Assembly: GCA_963788585.1 (NCBI GenBank)
Contig: CAWBHA010000003.1
Location: 2,294,001 to 2,358,000, forward strand
Length of the DNA: 64,000 bases
Reading direction: 5' to 3'
Source of the DNA: Bog-473 sp963788585
Lineage (GTDB): Bacteria; Actinomycetota; Acidimicrobiia; Acidimicrobiales; RAAP-2
Shown: positions 1 through 7,378 of the stretch, piece after piece
How the letters are laid out: every line of letters starts with the position of its first letter
Numbering within the stretch: the stretch's first letter is position 1
Position numbers and translations under genes: made by a program
The notes under the pieces: model-generated
What the model was told of the DNA's origin: nothing
Database searches by the model: none
What the model saw: the letters and a program-made list of their open reading frames with translations, nothing else

Positions 1-439
1 CGCCGGGTTCGCCACCGCCTCGGCAGGCTGGAAGGTCGCCAGCTGGCGGCGAAGAATGTTCCCCACCGCTCCTGGATTCGTGCGCTCGTCGTGCACCGTC
101 GCGCGGCCGACGAGCTGCACCGCGCCGTAATAGGTCGTCGGGATCCCCAGCGCAGGGTCCTCCTCGCCGATCGCCTTCCACGAGGACGGGATGAAGGCCC
201 AGTCGTCCGCCACGCTCAGCACCGCACGCGGGTTCTCGGCCAGCGCGTCGAACACCGGGTTCGCCCGCACGAGGTGCAGCCAGACCGTGTCGCCCTCGAG
301 CACGAACTGCGTGGGCACCACGACGGGGACGTCGCGCTCGGGGGCTCCGGGTGCCACGAGGTGCCCGAACGGGTGGGACGCCACGAAAGGGGCGCCATTC
401 CTCCTCGCCGAGGGTGGCGTCCGCAGCCGCGATGTACAT
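1..439 (-). CDS. PaiB-like FMN-binding protein (partial, 3' end off the window)
   Basis: The minus strand has an open frame from an ATG at 439 that runs off the left edge (146 codons seen). It begins MYIAAADATLGEEEWRPFV and continues with HPFGHLVAPG, an acidic turn, a VPTQFVLEGD strand and YYGAVQLVGRATVHDE. This order matches PaiB-type FMN-binding split-barrel proteins (often annotated 'negative transcriptional regulator', about 200-210 aa). Family members bind FMN; the physiological substrate here is unknown. It lies 4 bp downstream of the acyl-CoA ligase stop and is probably co-transcribed with it. The family assignment rests on the fold pattern and the 'HPxGxLV' start. Confidence 0.75.
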   Translation of the reverse strand, partial: MYIAAADATLGEEEWRPFRGVPPVRAPRGTRSPRARRPRRGAHAVRARGRHGLAAPRAGEPGVRRAGREPACGAERGGRLGLHPVLVEGDRRGGPCAGDPDDLLRRGAARRPRDGARRAHESRSGGEHSSPPAGDLPACRGGGEPG

Positions 440-443
440 CGCC

Positions 444-2069
444 TCAGTCTGGCGCGGCCTCGAGGTGCTCGATCGACTCGGCCCGGTGTCGCTTGTAGTC
501 GACCTTGCCGTTCGGCGCCCGGCCGATGGTGGCCACGATGCGGACCCGCCGGGGCGCCTTGTACGACGACAGGCGGTCCTTGACGTGGCCGATCAGCTCG
601 GCCTCTGTCGGCATGGTCACGCCGTCGGCCGGCTCGACGACCGCCACGATCTGCTCGCCGTAGGTCGGATGCGGAACCCCGACGACGACGGCGTCGCGCA
701 CGGCGTCGTGGGTCTTGAGCGCCTCCTCGACCTCCTCGGGGAAGATCTTCTCGCCGCCGGAGTTGATGCAGACCGAGCCGCGTCCGAGGAGGTGGATCGT
801 GCCGTCGGCGTCGACCTGTGCGAAGTCGCCCGGGATGGAGTAGCGCACCCCGTCGATCTCCTTGAACGTGCGGTCCGACTTCTCCTCGTCCTTGTAGTAG
901 CCGAGCGGGTTGCGCCCGCCCAGGGCGAGCACGCCCACCTCGTCGGAGCCCGGGGCCACCTCCCGGCCGTCCTCGGTGAGGACCTTGACGTCGGGGCCGA
1001 GGGTGAACGACGCCGTCTTGGCCGCCGCGCCGCCGCCCGAGACCGAGACGCCCATGCCGAGCGCCTCCGACGAGCTGAAGGCGTCGACGAGCAACATCCC
1101 TGGATGGTGCGCGAGCAGTTGCTGCTTGACCGGCTCGCTCCACATCGCGCCCGACGAGATCACCATGGCCAGGGAGCTCAGGTCCCACTTGTCGGGGTGC
1201 TCGTCGAGCGCGGCGAGGAGGGGACGTGAGAACGGGTCGCCCACGATGACCAACCCGTTCACCCTTTCGCTCTGGATGGTGTCGAGCATCTCCACGGGGT
1301 CGTACCGGCGGGAGGGCAGCAGGCACACGCGGCCCCCCTCGGCCAGGATCGTGTTGGCGGTGAAGGCGCCGGTCCCGTGCATGAGCGGGCACGCCGGCAT
1401 CAGCGTCACCCCGCCCGGGCTGGCCTCGAGGGCGGCGCGCACACCGGCCACGCCGCCGTTGACGTCGTAGTGGCGCACCCCGCCGTCGATGAGCCGGGCG
1501 AAGAGGTCGTCCTGGCGCCACATGACGCCCTTGGGCATCCCCGTCGTGCCGCCGGTGTAGAGCATGTAGAGGTCGTCGCCGTTGCGTCCCCACGGCGCAC
1601 GCACCCGGCCGACGGCGGATTTGGCGGCGTCCTCGTAGGGAGTGGCCCAGTCGGGGCAGGGTCCACTGCCGTCGTCGACCCAGAGCCAGCCCTTTACGCC
1701 CGGTACGCGTTCGAGGATCCTCTCGATGCGCTCGGTGAACGCGCCGTGGAAGACGATCGCCACCGCATCGGCGTTGTCCCAGAGATACGCGAGCTCGTCG
1801 TCGCCGTAGCGATAGTTCGTGTTGACCGGCACGAGCCCGATCTTCATGGCGCCGTACGTGGCCTGGATGTACTCGGGGCAGTTGTAGAGGTAGACCGCGA
1901 CCTTGTCCTGCCGCGCCACGCCGAGGTCGAGCAGGAACTGGGCCACGCCGTCGGCCCCGCTGTCGAAGTCGGCCCACTTCAGATTGCGCGCACCCTGGGT
2001 CACGGCGACGGAGTCGGGTTGGACGTCGGCCACCGTCTCCCACACGTCCCCGTAGTTCCAGTCAGTCAT
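444..2069 (-). CDS. Acyl-CoA synthetase, FadD19-like
   Basis: This 541-aa ANL-superfamily adenylate-forming enzyme activates a carboxylic acid as acyl-AMP and transfers it to CoA. The P-loop YTGGTTGMPKG lies at about residues 171-181 and is followed by VMWRQDD, as in mycobacterial FadD19/FadD17-type ligases. The hinge and C-terminal A8-A10 motifs (GDFAQVDADGTIHLLGR, GGEKIFPEEVEE, APNGKVDYKRH) are present, so the enzyme looks full length and intact. A PaiB-like gene follows after 4 bp, and an acyl-CoA dehydrogenase is divergent upstream, which suggests a fatty-acid or sterol side-chain degradation setting. The exact substrate cannot be read from the sequence. Confidence 0.93.
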   Translation of the reverse strand: MTDWNYGDVWETVADVQPDSVAVTQGARNLKWADFDSGADGVAQFLLDLGVARQDKVAVYLYNCPEYIQATYGAMKIGLVPVNTNYRYGDDELAYLWDNADAVAIVFHGAFTERIERILERVPGVKGWLWVDDGSGPCPDWATPYEDAAKSAVGRVRAPWGRNGDDLYMLYTGGTTGMPKGVMWRQDDLFARLIDGGVRHYDVNGGVAGVRAALEASPGGVTLMPACPLMHGTGAFTANTILAEGGRVCLLPSRRYDPVEMLDTIQSERVNGLVIVGDPFSRPLLAALDEHPDKWDLSSLAMVISSGAMWSEPVKQQLLAHHPGMLLVDAFSSSEALGMGVSVSGGGAAAKTASFTLGPDVKVLTEDGREVAPGSDEVGVLALGGRNPLGYYKDEEKSDRTFKEIDGVRYSIPGDFAQVDADGTIHLLGRGSVCINSGGEKIFPEEVEEALKTHDAVRDAVVVGVPHPTYGEQIVAVVEPADGVTMPTEAELIGHVKDRLSSYKAPRRVRIVATIGRAPNGKVDYKRHRAESIEHLEAAPD

Positions 2070-2075
2070 GGTCCA

Positions 2076-2150
2076 CCCCGTCTCCCGCCCGTTTCCCGCC
2101 CGTTTCCCCGCCCCGTTTCCCGCCCCATCTCCCGCCCGTTTCCCGCCCCA
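2076..2150. repeat. C-rich degenerate tandem repeat between divergent genes
   Basis: About six imperfect copies of a 10-15 nt unit (CCCGTTTCCCGC and variants with CATCTCCCGC) fill the space upstream of the acyl-CoA ligase. The purine-rich complement would lie in the ligase mRNA leader or promoter. I see no hairpin or protein-binding palindrome in it. Confidence 0.6.
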
Positions 2151-2236
2151 TCACTCCTCCCGCTCATTCCATCGCAGCCCCATGTCCGTGTCGCCTCCCG
2201 CCCCCGCCGGGGATGCGCGAAGCGAGAGACCGAGCC

Positions 2237-2251
2237 TACGCTCCCCGCGTG
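2237..2251 (+). promoter_or_regulatory. -10 box and leaderless start of the acyl-CoA dehydrogenase
   Basis: TACGCT at 2237-2242 is followed by 6 nt and the GTG at 2249, with no Shine-Dalgarno sequence. This is the geometry of an actinobacterial leaderless transcript and is the reason for preferring GTG 2249 over ATG 2213. Confidence 0.55.
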
Positions 2252-3388
2252 GACATCGGCCTCCCCGGCGAAGACGACCCGCGCCGGCGACGGGTCCGGG
2301 CCTGGATGGCCGAGCACCCTCATCCCACGGGGCGCCAGCTGGCCGAGGCCGGCTACATGGTGCCCCACTGGGCGCCGCCCTACGGCCTCGATGCGGACCC
2401 GCCCACCCAGCTGATGATCGACGAGGAGCTCCGCCGGGCTGGGGTGCGCCGGCCGGTCAACCCGATCGGCATCGGCTGGGCCGGCCCCACCCTCATGGGC
2501 GCGGGCACCGACGAACAGAAGGAGCGCTGGCTCTGGCCGCTCCTCAGCGGCGAGGAGTTCTGGTGCCAGCTCTTCTCCGAGCCCGGCGCCGGGTCGGACC
2601 TCGCCGCGCTGACGACGCGGGCCGAGCGCGACGGCGACCACTACGTCGTCAACGGGCAGAAGGTCTGGACCAGCTACGCCCACATGGCGCGGTGGGGCAT
2701 CCTCCTCGCCCGCACCGACCCGAAGGCCGCCAAGCACAACGGCATCAGCTACTTCGTCTGCCCGATGGACGCCCCGGGGATCGAGATCCGGCCACTGATC
2801 GACATGACGGGCGAACACGCGTTCAACGAGGTCTTCTTCACCGACGTGCGCATCCCGGCCGACCACCTCGTCGGACCCGAGCACGGCGGCTGGAACCTGG
2901 CCAAGGTCACGCTCGGCAACGAGCGGGTCTCCCTCAGCGGCGAGGGCGCGCTGTGGGGGATGGGTCCGACAGCGGACGACCTGGTGGATCTGGTGAAGGC
3001 CGCGGGTGGCGCGCCGGACCCGGTGCAGCGGGACTCCCTCGTTTCCGTCTGGATGGAGTCGCAGATCCTCCGCGTCCTGCGCCTGCGGATGGTCTCCGCC
3101 GTCCTGGCCGGTCGCGCGCCGGGCGCCGAGGCCTCCGTGCGCAAGGCCATCGCCGACGCCCACGGCCAGCACATCATGGGGTTGGCGCGCGACCTGGCCG
3201 GCCCCCACGCCATGCTTCTCGGCACCGGGCCGGTCGGCGGCTGGGGCGCCGACGGCGCCGACACCGGCGTCGCCACCTGGTCCCGCGGCTTCCTGTTCGC
3301 GCCCGCGCTCACCGTGGGTGGGGGCACCGCCGAGGTGCAGCGCAACATCGTCGCCGAAAAGGTGCTCGGCCTGCCCCGAGATCCCTGA
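2249..3388 (+). CDS. Acyl-CoA dehydrogenase
   Basis: This is a FAD-dependent acyl-CoA dehydrogenase (379 aa from GTG 2249; 391 aa if ATG 2213 is used) that would oxidise an acyl-CoA to the enoyl-CoA. It shows the helical N-terminal domain, the middle beta-domain signature FSEPGAGSDLAA followed by VNGQKVWTSYA, the FTDVRIPADHLVG segment, and the C-terminal helical domain ending VGGGTAEVQRNIVAEKVLG. That ending is typical of the superfamily. The length is normal. It is divergent from the acyl-CoA ligase and so probably acts in the same beta-oxidation-like route. It has a leaderless-type promoter. Confidence 0.93.
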   Translation: MDIGLPGEDDPRRRRVRAWMAEHPHPTGRQLAEAGYMVPHWAPPYGLDADPPTQLMIDEELRRAGVRRPVNPIGIGWAGPTLMGAGTDEQKERWLWPLLSGEEFWCQLFSEPGAGSDLAALTTRAERDGDHYVVNGQKVWTSYAHMARWGILLARTDPKAAKHNGISYFVCPMDAPGIEIRPLIDMTGEHAFNEVFFTDVRIPADHLVGPEHGGWNLAKVTLGNERVSLSGEGALWGMGPTADDLVDLVKAAGGAPDPVQRDSLVSVWMESQILRVLRLRMVSAVLAGRAPGAEASVRKAIADAHGQHIMGLARDLAGPHAMLLGTGPVGGWGADGADTGVATWSRGFLFAPALTVGGGTAEVQRNIVAEKVLGLPRDP

Positions 3389-3391
3389 GAC

Positions 3392-3895
3392 TCAGAGCTC
3401 CAGCGACTCCAACGAATCCAGCGAATCCAGCGGCCCGGCGTGGGCGAAGCCCTGCCGGATGCCCTGGCCGGCCCGGGCCACGAGCTGCTCGGGCTCGTAG
3501 AGCATCAGATAGGCGTTGCGGGCGTGGTCCCGAGAGCGGTTCTTGAAGACCATGGCCAGTTCGGCCGGGTCGTCGGACTCGTCCTCGTGCACGAACACCT
3601 CGAGGATGGGTGTGTTGGTCATGAGCTGGGCGGTCATGATGCCGGTCGAGGCCTCGTGGGCGCAGACCTTGTCGACCTTCTCCCTGCCCGGCATTCCGAG
3701 GGCGACCACGATGCGGCAGCCGTCCTCCTCGATCAGCTTCTTGGCGGCCACCGCCAGGTCCTTGAACCCGGGCACGGTGCGCCGGATGGTGGCGAAGCGG
3801 GTGCCGTAGCCGGGGCACGAGGCCAGCTCGTCGAGGGCCTCGGCGCCCATGTCGTAGCGGGCGAACATCGTGTCCACCACCCCGATCAGGTCCAT
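3392..3895 (-). CDS. ribC: Riboflavin synthase, archaeal (RibC) type
   Basis: This 167-aa protein matches archaeal riboflavin synthase, which dismutates two 6,7-dimethyl-8-ribityllumazines to riboflavin and is related to lumazine synthase rather than to the bacterial RibE. Diagnostic segments occur in order: IGVVDTMFARYDMG, RRTVPGFKDLAVAAKKL, CRIVVALGMPG, CAHEASTGIMTAQLM, LEVFVHEDE, NRSRDHARNAYL and GQGIRQGFAHAGPL. The normal C-terminus is extended by LDSLDSLESLEL, encoded by short tandem repeats at 3394-3432. It is convergent with the acyl-CoA dehydrogenase and divergent from bioA. Finding this form in an actinobacterium is unusual and may reflect transfer from archaea. Confidence 0.9.
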   Translation of the reverse strand: MDLIGVVDTMFARYDMGAEALDELASCPGYGTRFATIRRTVPGFKDLAVAAKKLIEEDGCRIVVALGMPGREKVDKVCAHEASTGIMTAQLMTNTPILEVFVHEDESDDPAELAMVFKNRSRDHARNAYLMLYEPEQLVARAGQGIRQGFAHAGPLDSLDSLESLEL

Positions 3896-3957
3896 GCCCC
3901 ATTCTCGCGCACGGGGTCCATTGGCCCGGCCGTCCCGTGGCGTCCAGAATTGCCTCC

Positions 3958-5313
3958 GTGACCCCTGATCCCATCCAGAACCCGACCCTCGGCCCCATCC
4001 CCTCCTGGATAGAGAGGGATGCCGCCGTGGTCTGGCACGGCTTCACCCAGATGGCGGCCTACGCCGGCAGCGCCCCGCTGGTCGTCGACCGCGCCGAGGG
4101 CAGGGAGCTGATCGACGCCGACGGCAACCGCTACCTCGATGCGATTTCCTCCCTCTGGGTCAACACCCTCGGCCACCACGTCCCCGAGCTCGACCGAGCA
4201 CTCGCCGCGCAGGCGGCCAAGATCGCGCACTCCACGATGCTCGGCAACGGCAACACGGCCGTGGTCGAGCTGGCCGAGGCGCTCGCCGGCGTGGTCCCCG
4301 TCGACGAGCCCCACTTCCTCTTCGCGGCGGACGGCGCCGTCGCCGTCGAGCAGGCCCTCAAGATCGCGTTCCAGTACTGGGTCAACCGGAGCCACGACGC
4401 GAACGGGACCGATCCGGCCGCATCGGGGCGCACCCGCTTCCTCGCCCTGGGCGACGCCTACCACGGCGACACGATCGGCTCGCTCTCCCTCGGCGACGGC
4501 GGCGTCTTCAGCGCGGTCTTCGAGCCGCTCTGTTTCCCGGTGCTGCGCACCCCCGGCTATGCCGACCCCGGTTGGGCCGACAAGGCCAGCGCGGCCATCG
4601 AGGCCCACGCCGCCGAGCTGGCCGCCGTGGTGCTCGAACCGCTCGTGCAGGGTGCGTCGGGCATGTTGGTGTCCACCGCCTCGGATCTGCGCCAGGTCGG
4701 TGAGGCGTGCCGACGCCACGACGTGCTCCTGATCTGCGACGAGGTGGCCACGGGATTCGGGCGCACCGGCACGCTCTTCGCCTCCGAGCAGGCGGGCCTG
4801 CACCCCGATCTGCTGTGCCTCGGGAAGGGGATCACGGGCGGCTATCTCGCCATGTCCGCCACCGCGGCGGCGGGCCACGTCTTCGACGCCTTCCTTGGTG
4901 CCGACCTCGGGCCCGAGACCTTCTATCATGGGCACTCCTACGGCGGGAACGCGCTCGCCGCCGCCCTCGCGCTCGAACACCTGCGCCTCCTCGATTCCTG
5001 GGACGTCCTCGCCAACGTGCGCGCCCGCGCCGAACAGCTGAACCTCCTCCTCACAGAACGGGTCGCCGGCCGCGGCGCCGTGCGCGAGATCCGCCAACGC
5101 GGGCTCATGGTCGGCATCGAGCTCGCCCCGCCCGAGCCGGGATTGCGTTGGGGCCGCCACGTCTGCGCCGGCGCCGTCGCCCGCGGCGTGCTGTTGCGCC
5201 CCCTCGGCGACGTGGTCGTGCTCATGCCGCCGCTCACCATCACGCCCGACGAGGTGCTGCGGATGGTCGATGCCCTCGATGGGGCCCTCGATGACGTCAC
5301 GGGCCCGGCATGA
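3958..5313 (+). CDS. bioA: Adenosylmethionine-8-amino-7-oxononanoate aminotransferase
   Basis: BioA uses S-adenosylmethionine to aminate 8-amino-7-oxononanoate (KAPA) to 7,8-diaminopelargonate in biotin synthesis. This is a PLP class-III aminotransferase of 451 aa. It begins with the BioA-type substrate segment 'IERDAAVVWHGFTQM', has LDAISSLWVNTLGHH, the ICDEVATGFGRTG aspartate motif, and the PLP lysine in LCLGKGITGGYL (about residue 290). GTG 3958 is chosen over ATG 3937 because a CAGAAT box lies 7 nt upstream and no ribosome-binding site is seen. Its stop overlaps the bioF start (ATGA). Confidence 0.95.
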   Translation: MTPDPIQNPTLGPIPSWIERDAAVVWHGFTQMAAYAGSAPLVVDRAEGRELIDADGNRYLDAISSLWVNTLGHHVPELDRALAAQAAKIAHSTMLGNGNTAVVELAEALAGVVPVDEPHFLFAADGAVAVEQALKIAFQYWVNRSHDANGTDPAASGRTRFLALGDAYHGDTIGSLSLGDGGVFSAVFEPLCFPVLRTPGYADPGWADKASAAIEAHAAELAAVVLEPLVQGASGMLVSTASDLRQVGEACRRHDVLLICDEVATGFGRTGTLFASEQAGLHPDLLCLGKGITGGYLAMSATAAAGHVFDAFLGADLGPETFYHGHSYGGNALAAALALEHLRLLDSWDVLANVRARAEQLNLLLTERVAGRGAVREIRQRGLMVGIELAPPEPGLRWGRHVCAGAVARGVLLRPLGDVVVLMPPLTITPDEVLRMVDALDGALDDVTGPA

Positions 5314-6500
5314 GCGATATGAGCGACCTCTGGGCAGCCAGGATCCGGGCGGACCTGGCCGCCGTCGTCGACGAGGGGCGCTGGCGCGCGCCGCGTACCT
5401 TCGACGCCCGCGGCCCGGCCGGCGTTCTCGAGGGCGACGACGTCGTCTCCTTCGCCTCCAACGACTATCTCGGCCTGAGCGGGCATCCCGCCGTGGTCGC
5501 GGCCGCGCACCACGCCCTCGATCGTTGGGGCGCCGGCGCCGGCGCCTCTCGCCTCGTCACCGGCAGCCGCCCCATCCACGGCGAGCTCGAGCGCGCGCTG
5601 GCGGAGTGGAAGGGCACGGAGGCGGCCGTGTGCTTCCCCACGGGTTTCGCGGCCAACCTCGGGGTGTTGGGCGCGTTGGGTGGCCCGGGCGTGCGCGTGT
5701 TCTCCGACGAGCTCAACCACGCCAGCATCATCGATGGGTGCCGGCTCTCCCGTGCCACCCCCGCCGTCTACCGCCACCGCGACACGGCGCATCTCGAGGA
5801 GCTGCTGAACGGCACGCCAGGCCCGCCAGGCCCTCCAGGCCCTCCCGGCCCAACGACCTCGCCGGCGTTGGTGGTCACCGATTCGGTCTTCTCCATGGAT
5901 GGGGACACCGCCCCGCTCGACGACCTCACGGTGCTGTGCACCCACTACGACGCCCTCCTCGTCCTCGATGAGGCCCACGCCGTCCTCGGCCCCCATCCCG
6001 CCCCGGGTCCCATCGTCCGCGTGGGCACCCTGTCGAAGACGCTCGGGTCGCTCGGTGGCTTCGTGGCCGCCACGCGCGACGTCGTCGACCTTCTGGTCAA
6101 CCGGGCCCGTCCCTACATCTTCTCGACGGCGCTCTCGCCGGCCGACGCCGCTGCCTCGCTGGCGGCACTCCGTATCGTGCGCTCCGACGAGGGCGCCGCC
6201 TTGACGGCCCGCCTCGCCGCGCTGATCGACCGGATGGCGGAGGCCGGACTCGTTCCGCCGGACCATCCGAGCCCGATCATCCCGGTCGTCCTCGGGAGCG
6301 AGGAGGCCGCGTCCGCGGCGTCGGCGTCGCTCCTCGCCGAGGGGCTGTGGGTGCCGGCCATCCGGCCCCCGACGGTCCCGGTGGGGACGAGCCGCTTGCG
6401 CGTGACGCTGTCGGCGGCGCACCGGGACGAAGACGTCGAGCGTCTGGTCGCGGCGCTGGTCCGTCTCCCATCCAGGGCGTCGGCGGAGGTTGCGTCGTGA
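5310..6500 (+). CDS. bioF: 8-amino-7-oxononanoate synthase
   Basis: BioF condenses pimeloyl-ACP or pimeloyl-CoA with alanine to give KAPA. It is a 396-aa PLP alpha-oxoamine synthase with SFASNDYLGLSGHP, GAGASRLVTGSRPIHGELE, DELNHASIIDGCRLS, TDSVFSMDGD, LDEAHAVLG and the PLP lysine in VGTLSKTLGSLGG (about residue 243). Just before the TDSVFSMDGD strand is a collagen-like loop, GPPGPPGPPGP, encoded by a 9-bp tandem repeat. It is absent from ordinary BioF, and its length could vary without a frameshift. The start overlaps bioA (ATGA) and the stop overlaps a 24-aa ORF (GTGA). Confidence 0.95.
   Translation: MSDMSDLWAARIRADLAAVVDEGRWRAPRTFDARGPAGVLEGDDVVSFASNDYLGLSGHPAVVAAAHHALDRWGAGAGASRLVTGSRPIHGELERALAEWKGTEAAVCFPTGFAANLGVLGALGGPGVRVFSDELNHASIIDGCRLSRATPAVYRHRDTAHLEELLNGTPGPPGPPGPPGPTTSPALVVTDSVFSMDGDTAPLDDLTVLCTHYDALLVLDEAHAVLGPHPAPGPIVRVGTLSKTLGSLGGFVAATRDVVDLLVNRARPYIFSTALSPADAAASLAALRIVRSDEGAALTARLAALIDRMAEAGLVPPDHPSPIIPVVLGSEEAASAASASLLAEGLWVPAIRPPTVPVGTSRLRVTLSAAHRDEDVERLVAALVRLPSRASAEVAS
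5817..5852 (+). repeat. bioF: 9-bp tandem repeat inside bioF
   Basis: Four copies of a 9-bp unit (CCAGGCCCT and variants) encode Gly-Pro-Pro triplets in a surface loop. The period is a multiple of three, so gain or loss of copies keeps the frame. Confidence 0.85.
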
Positions 6501-6571
6501 CGCTGCTGCTTCCGAAGGTGGTCCTCGTGCTCTTCGCCCTGTTGCACCTCCTGGCCGTCTTGTCTCACTGA
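6497..6571 (+). CDS. 24-aa hydrophobic ORF coupled to bioF
   Basis: A GTG at 6497 overlaps the bioF stop (GTGA) and opens a 24-codon frame, VTLLLPKVVLVLFALLHLL and so on, ending at TGA 6569-6571. The product would be a single hydrophobic helix. The overlap is the same stop-start junction used between other genes here, so ribosomes finishing bioF would be expected to enter it. It may be a real micro-membrane protein or only a translational bridge to the mini-ORFs and bioD downstream. I know of no homologue. Confidence 0.45.
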   Translation: MTLLLPKVVLVLFALLHLLAVLSH

Positions 6572-6573
6572 TC

Positions 6574-6633
6574 ACTGATGACACCCGCTGCTTACTGATG
6601 ACACCCGCTGCGTACTGATGACACCCGCTGCGC
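6574..6633 (+). repeat. Three 20-bp repeats, each carrying a TGATG stop-start
   Basis: Three near-identical 20-bp units (ACTGATGACACCCGCTGC plus two variable bases) start at 6574, 6594 and 6614. Units one and two each encode ATG-ACA-CCC-GCT-GCN-TAC-TGA (MTPAAY*), and each TGA overlaps the ATG of the next unit. The third ATG, at 6618, is the bioD start. A period of 20 puts the three ATGs in three different frames. Confidence 0.9.
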
Positions 6634-7352
6634 GGACGACGCGGCCGGGCCGGGTGGTGGCGGTCGTGGGCACCGGGACGGACGTGGGCAAGACCTGGGT
6701 CGGTGCACACCTGTTGACGGGCCTCCGGGCTGGGGGGTGCAGCGTGGCCGCACGCAAGCCCGTGCAGTCCTTCGACCCCGCAGATGACCCGGCTTCACGT
6801 GATGCCGCCGTCCTCGGGTCGGCGAGCGGTGAGACGCCCGAGACCGTCTGCCATCCAGAACGGTGGTACGAGGTCGCGCTGGCGCCTCCGATGGCGGCCA
6901 AAGAACTGGGCCGGCCGTCGTTCGCGATCGGTGACCTGATCGCCGAACTGCACTGGCCCGAACCCATCCAGAGCGGCCGGCCGGTGGACGTCGGGCTGGT
7001 CGAGACAGCTGGAGGCGTGCGCTCGCCGCTGGCCGCCGACGGCGACTGCCTCGATCTGTGTACCGCGCTCGCCCCCGATCTCGTCCTCCTCGTGGCCGAC
7101 GCCGGCCTCGGGACGATCAACGTCGTACGCCTGACGGCGGATGCCCTGGCAGCGCTCGACGTCCCCGTCGCCGTGGTGCTGAACCGCTTCGACCCTGCGG
7201 TCGTCGTGCATGCGCGCAACCTGCATTGGCTGCGCGCATTCGACGGTAAGGAGGTCGTCGTCATCCCGGGCGACGAGGGCGCCCTGGTTGAACTGGTCCG
7301 AGCTCCACTCCACAAAGCTCCTCTCGACAAAGAGGTCGACGCTTCGACCTGA
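6618..7352 (+). CDS. bioD: Dethiobiotin synthetase
   Basis: BioD closes the ureido ring of dethiobiotin from diaminopelargonate, CO2 and ATP. This 244-aa P-loop protein has the Walker A motif VGTGTDVGKTWV near residues 17-28, the CO2/substrate lysine region ARKPVQSFDP, VGLVETAGGVRSPLA (switch region) and a late VVLNRF strand. The C-terminus (APLHKAPLDKEVDAST) is slightly long and shows a short duplication. The start codon is the third of three tandem ATGs in a 20-bp repeat array. bioA, bioF and bioD form one transcription unit here, with bioB nearby on the other strand. Confidence 0.94.
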   Translation: MTPAARTTRPGRVVAVVGTGTDVGKTWVGAHLLTGLRAGGCSVAARKPVQSFDPADDPASRDAAVLGSASGETPETVCHPERWYEVALAPPMAAKELGRPSFAIGDLIAELHWPEPIQSGRPVDVGLVETAGGVRSPLAADGDCLDLCTALAPDLVLLVADAGLGTINVVRLTADALAALDVPVAVVLNRFDPAVVVHARNLHWLRAFDGKEVVVIPGDEGALVELVRAPLHKAPLDKEVDAST

Positions 7353-7378
7353 CCACATCTGCCGACCGTTCCTCGGGT

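Noticed and set aside
351..1229. Long plus-strand frame of 292 codons rich in Arg, Val, Gly and Asp
   Set aside because: It is antisense to the acyl-CoA ligase, whose motifs are intact; such frames are common in GC-rich DNA.
2213..2248. Extra 12 codons at the start of the first acyl-CoA dehydrogenase
   Set aside because: They would include the TACGCT box and are not needed by the fold; GTG 2249 fits leaderless transcription better.
3886..5160. 424-codon minus-strand frame across bioA
   Set aside because: Composition is GC-driven and there are no motifs; bioA on the plus strand explains the region.
4938..6710. 590-codon minus-strand frame over bioA-bioF-bioD
   Set aside because: Shadow of three well-supported genes.
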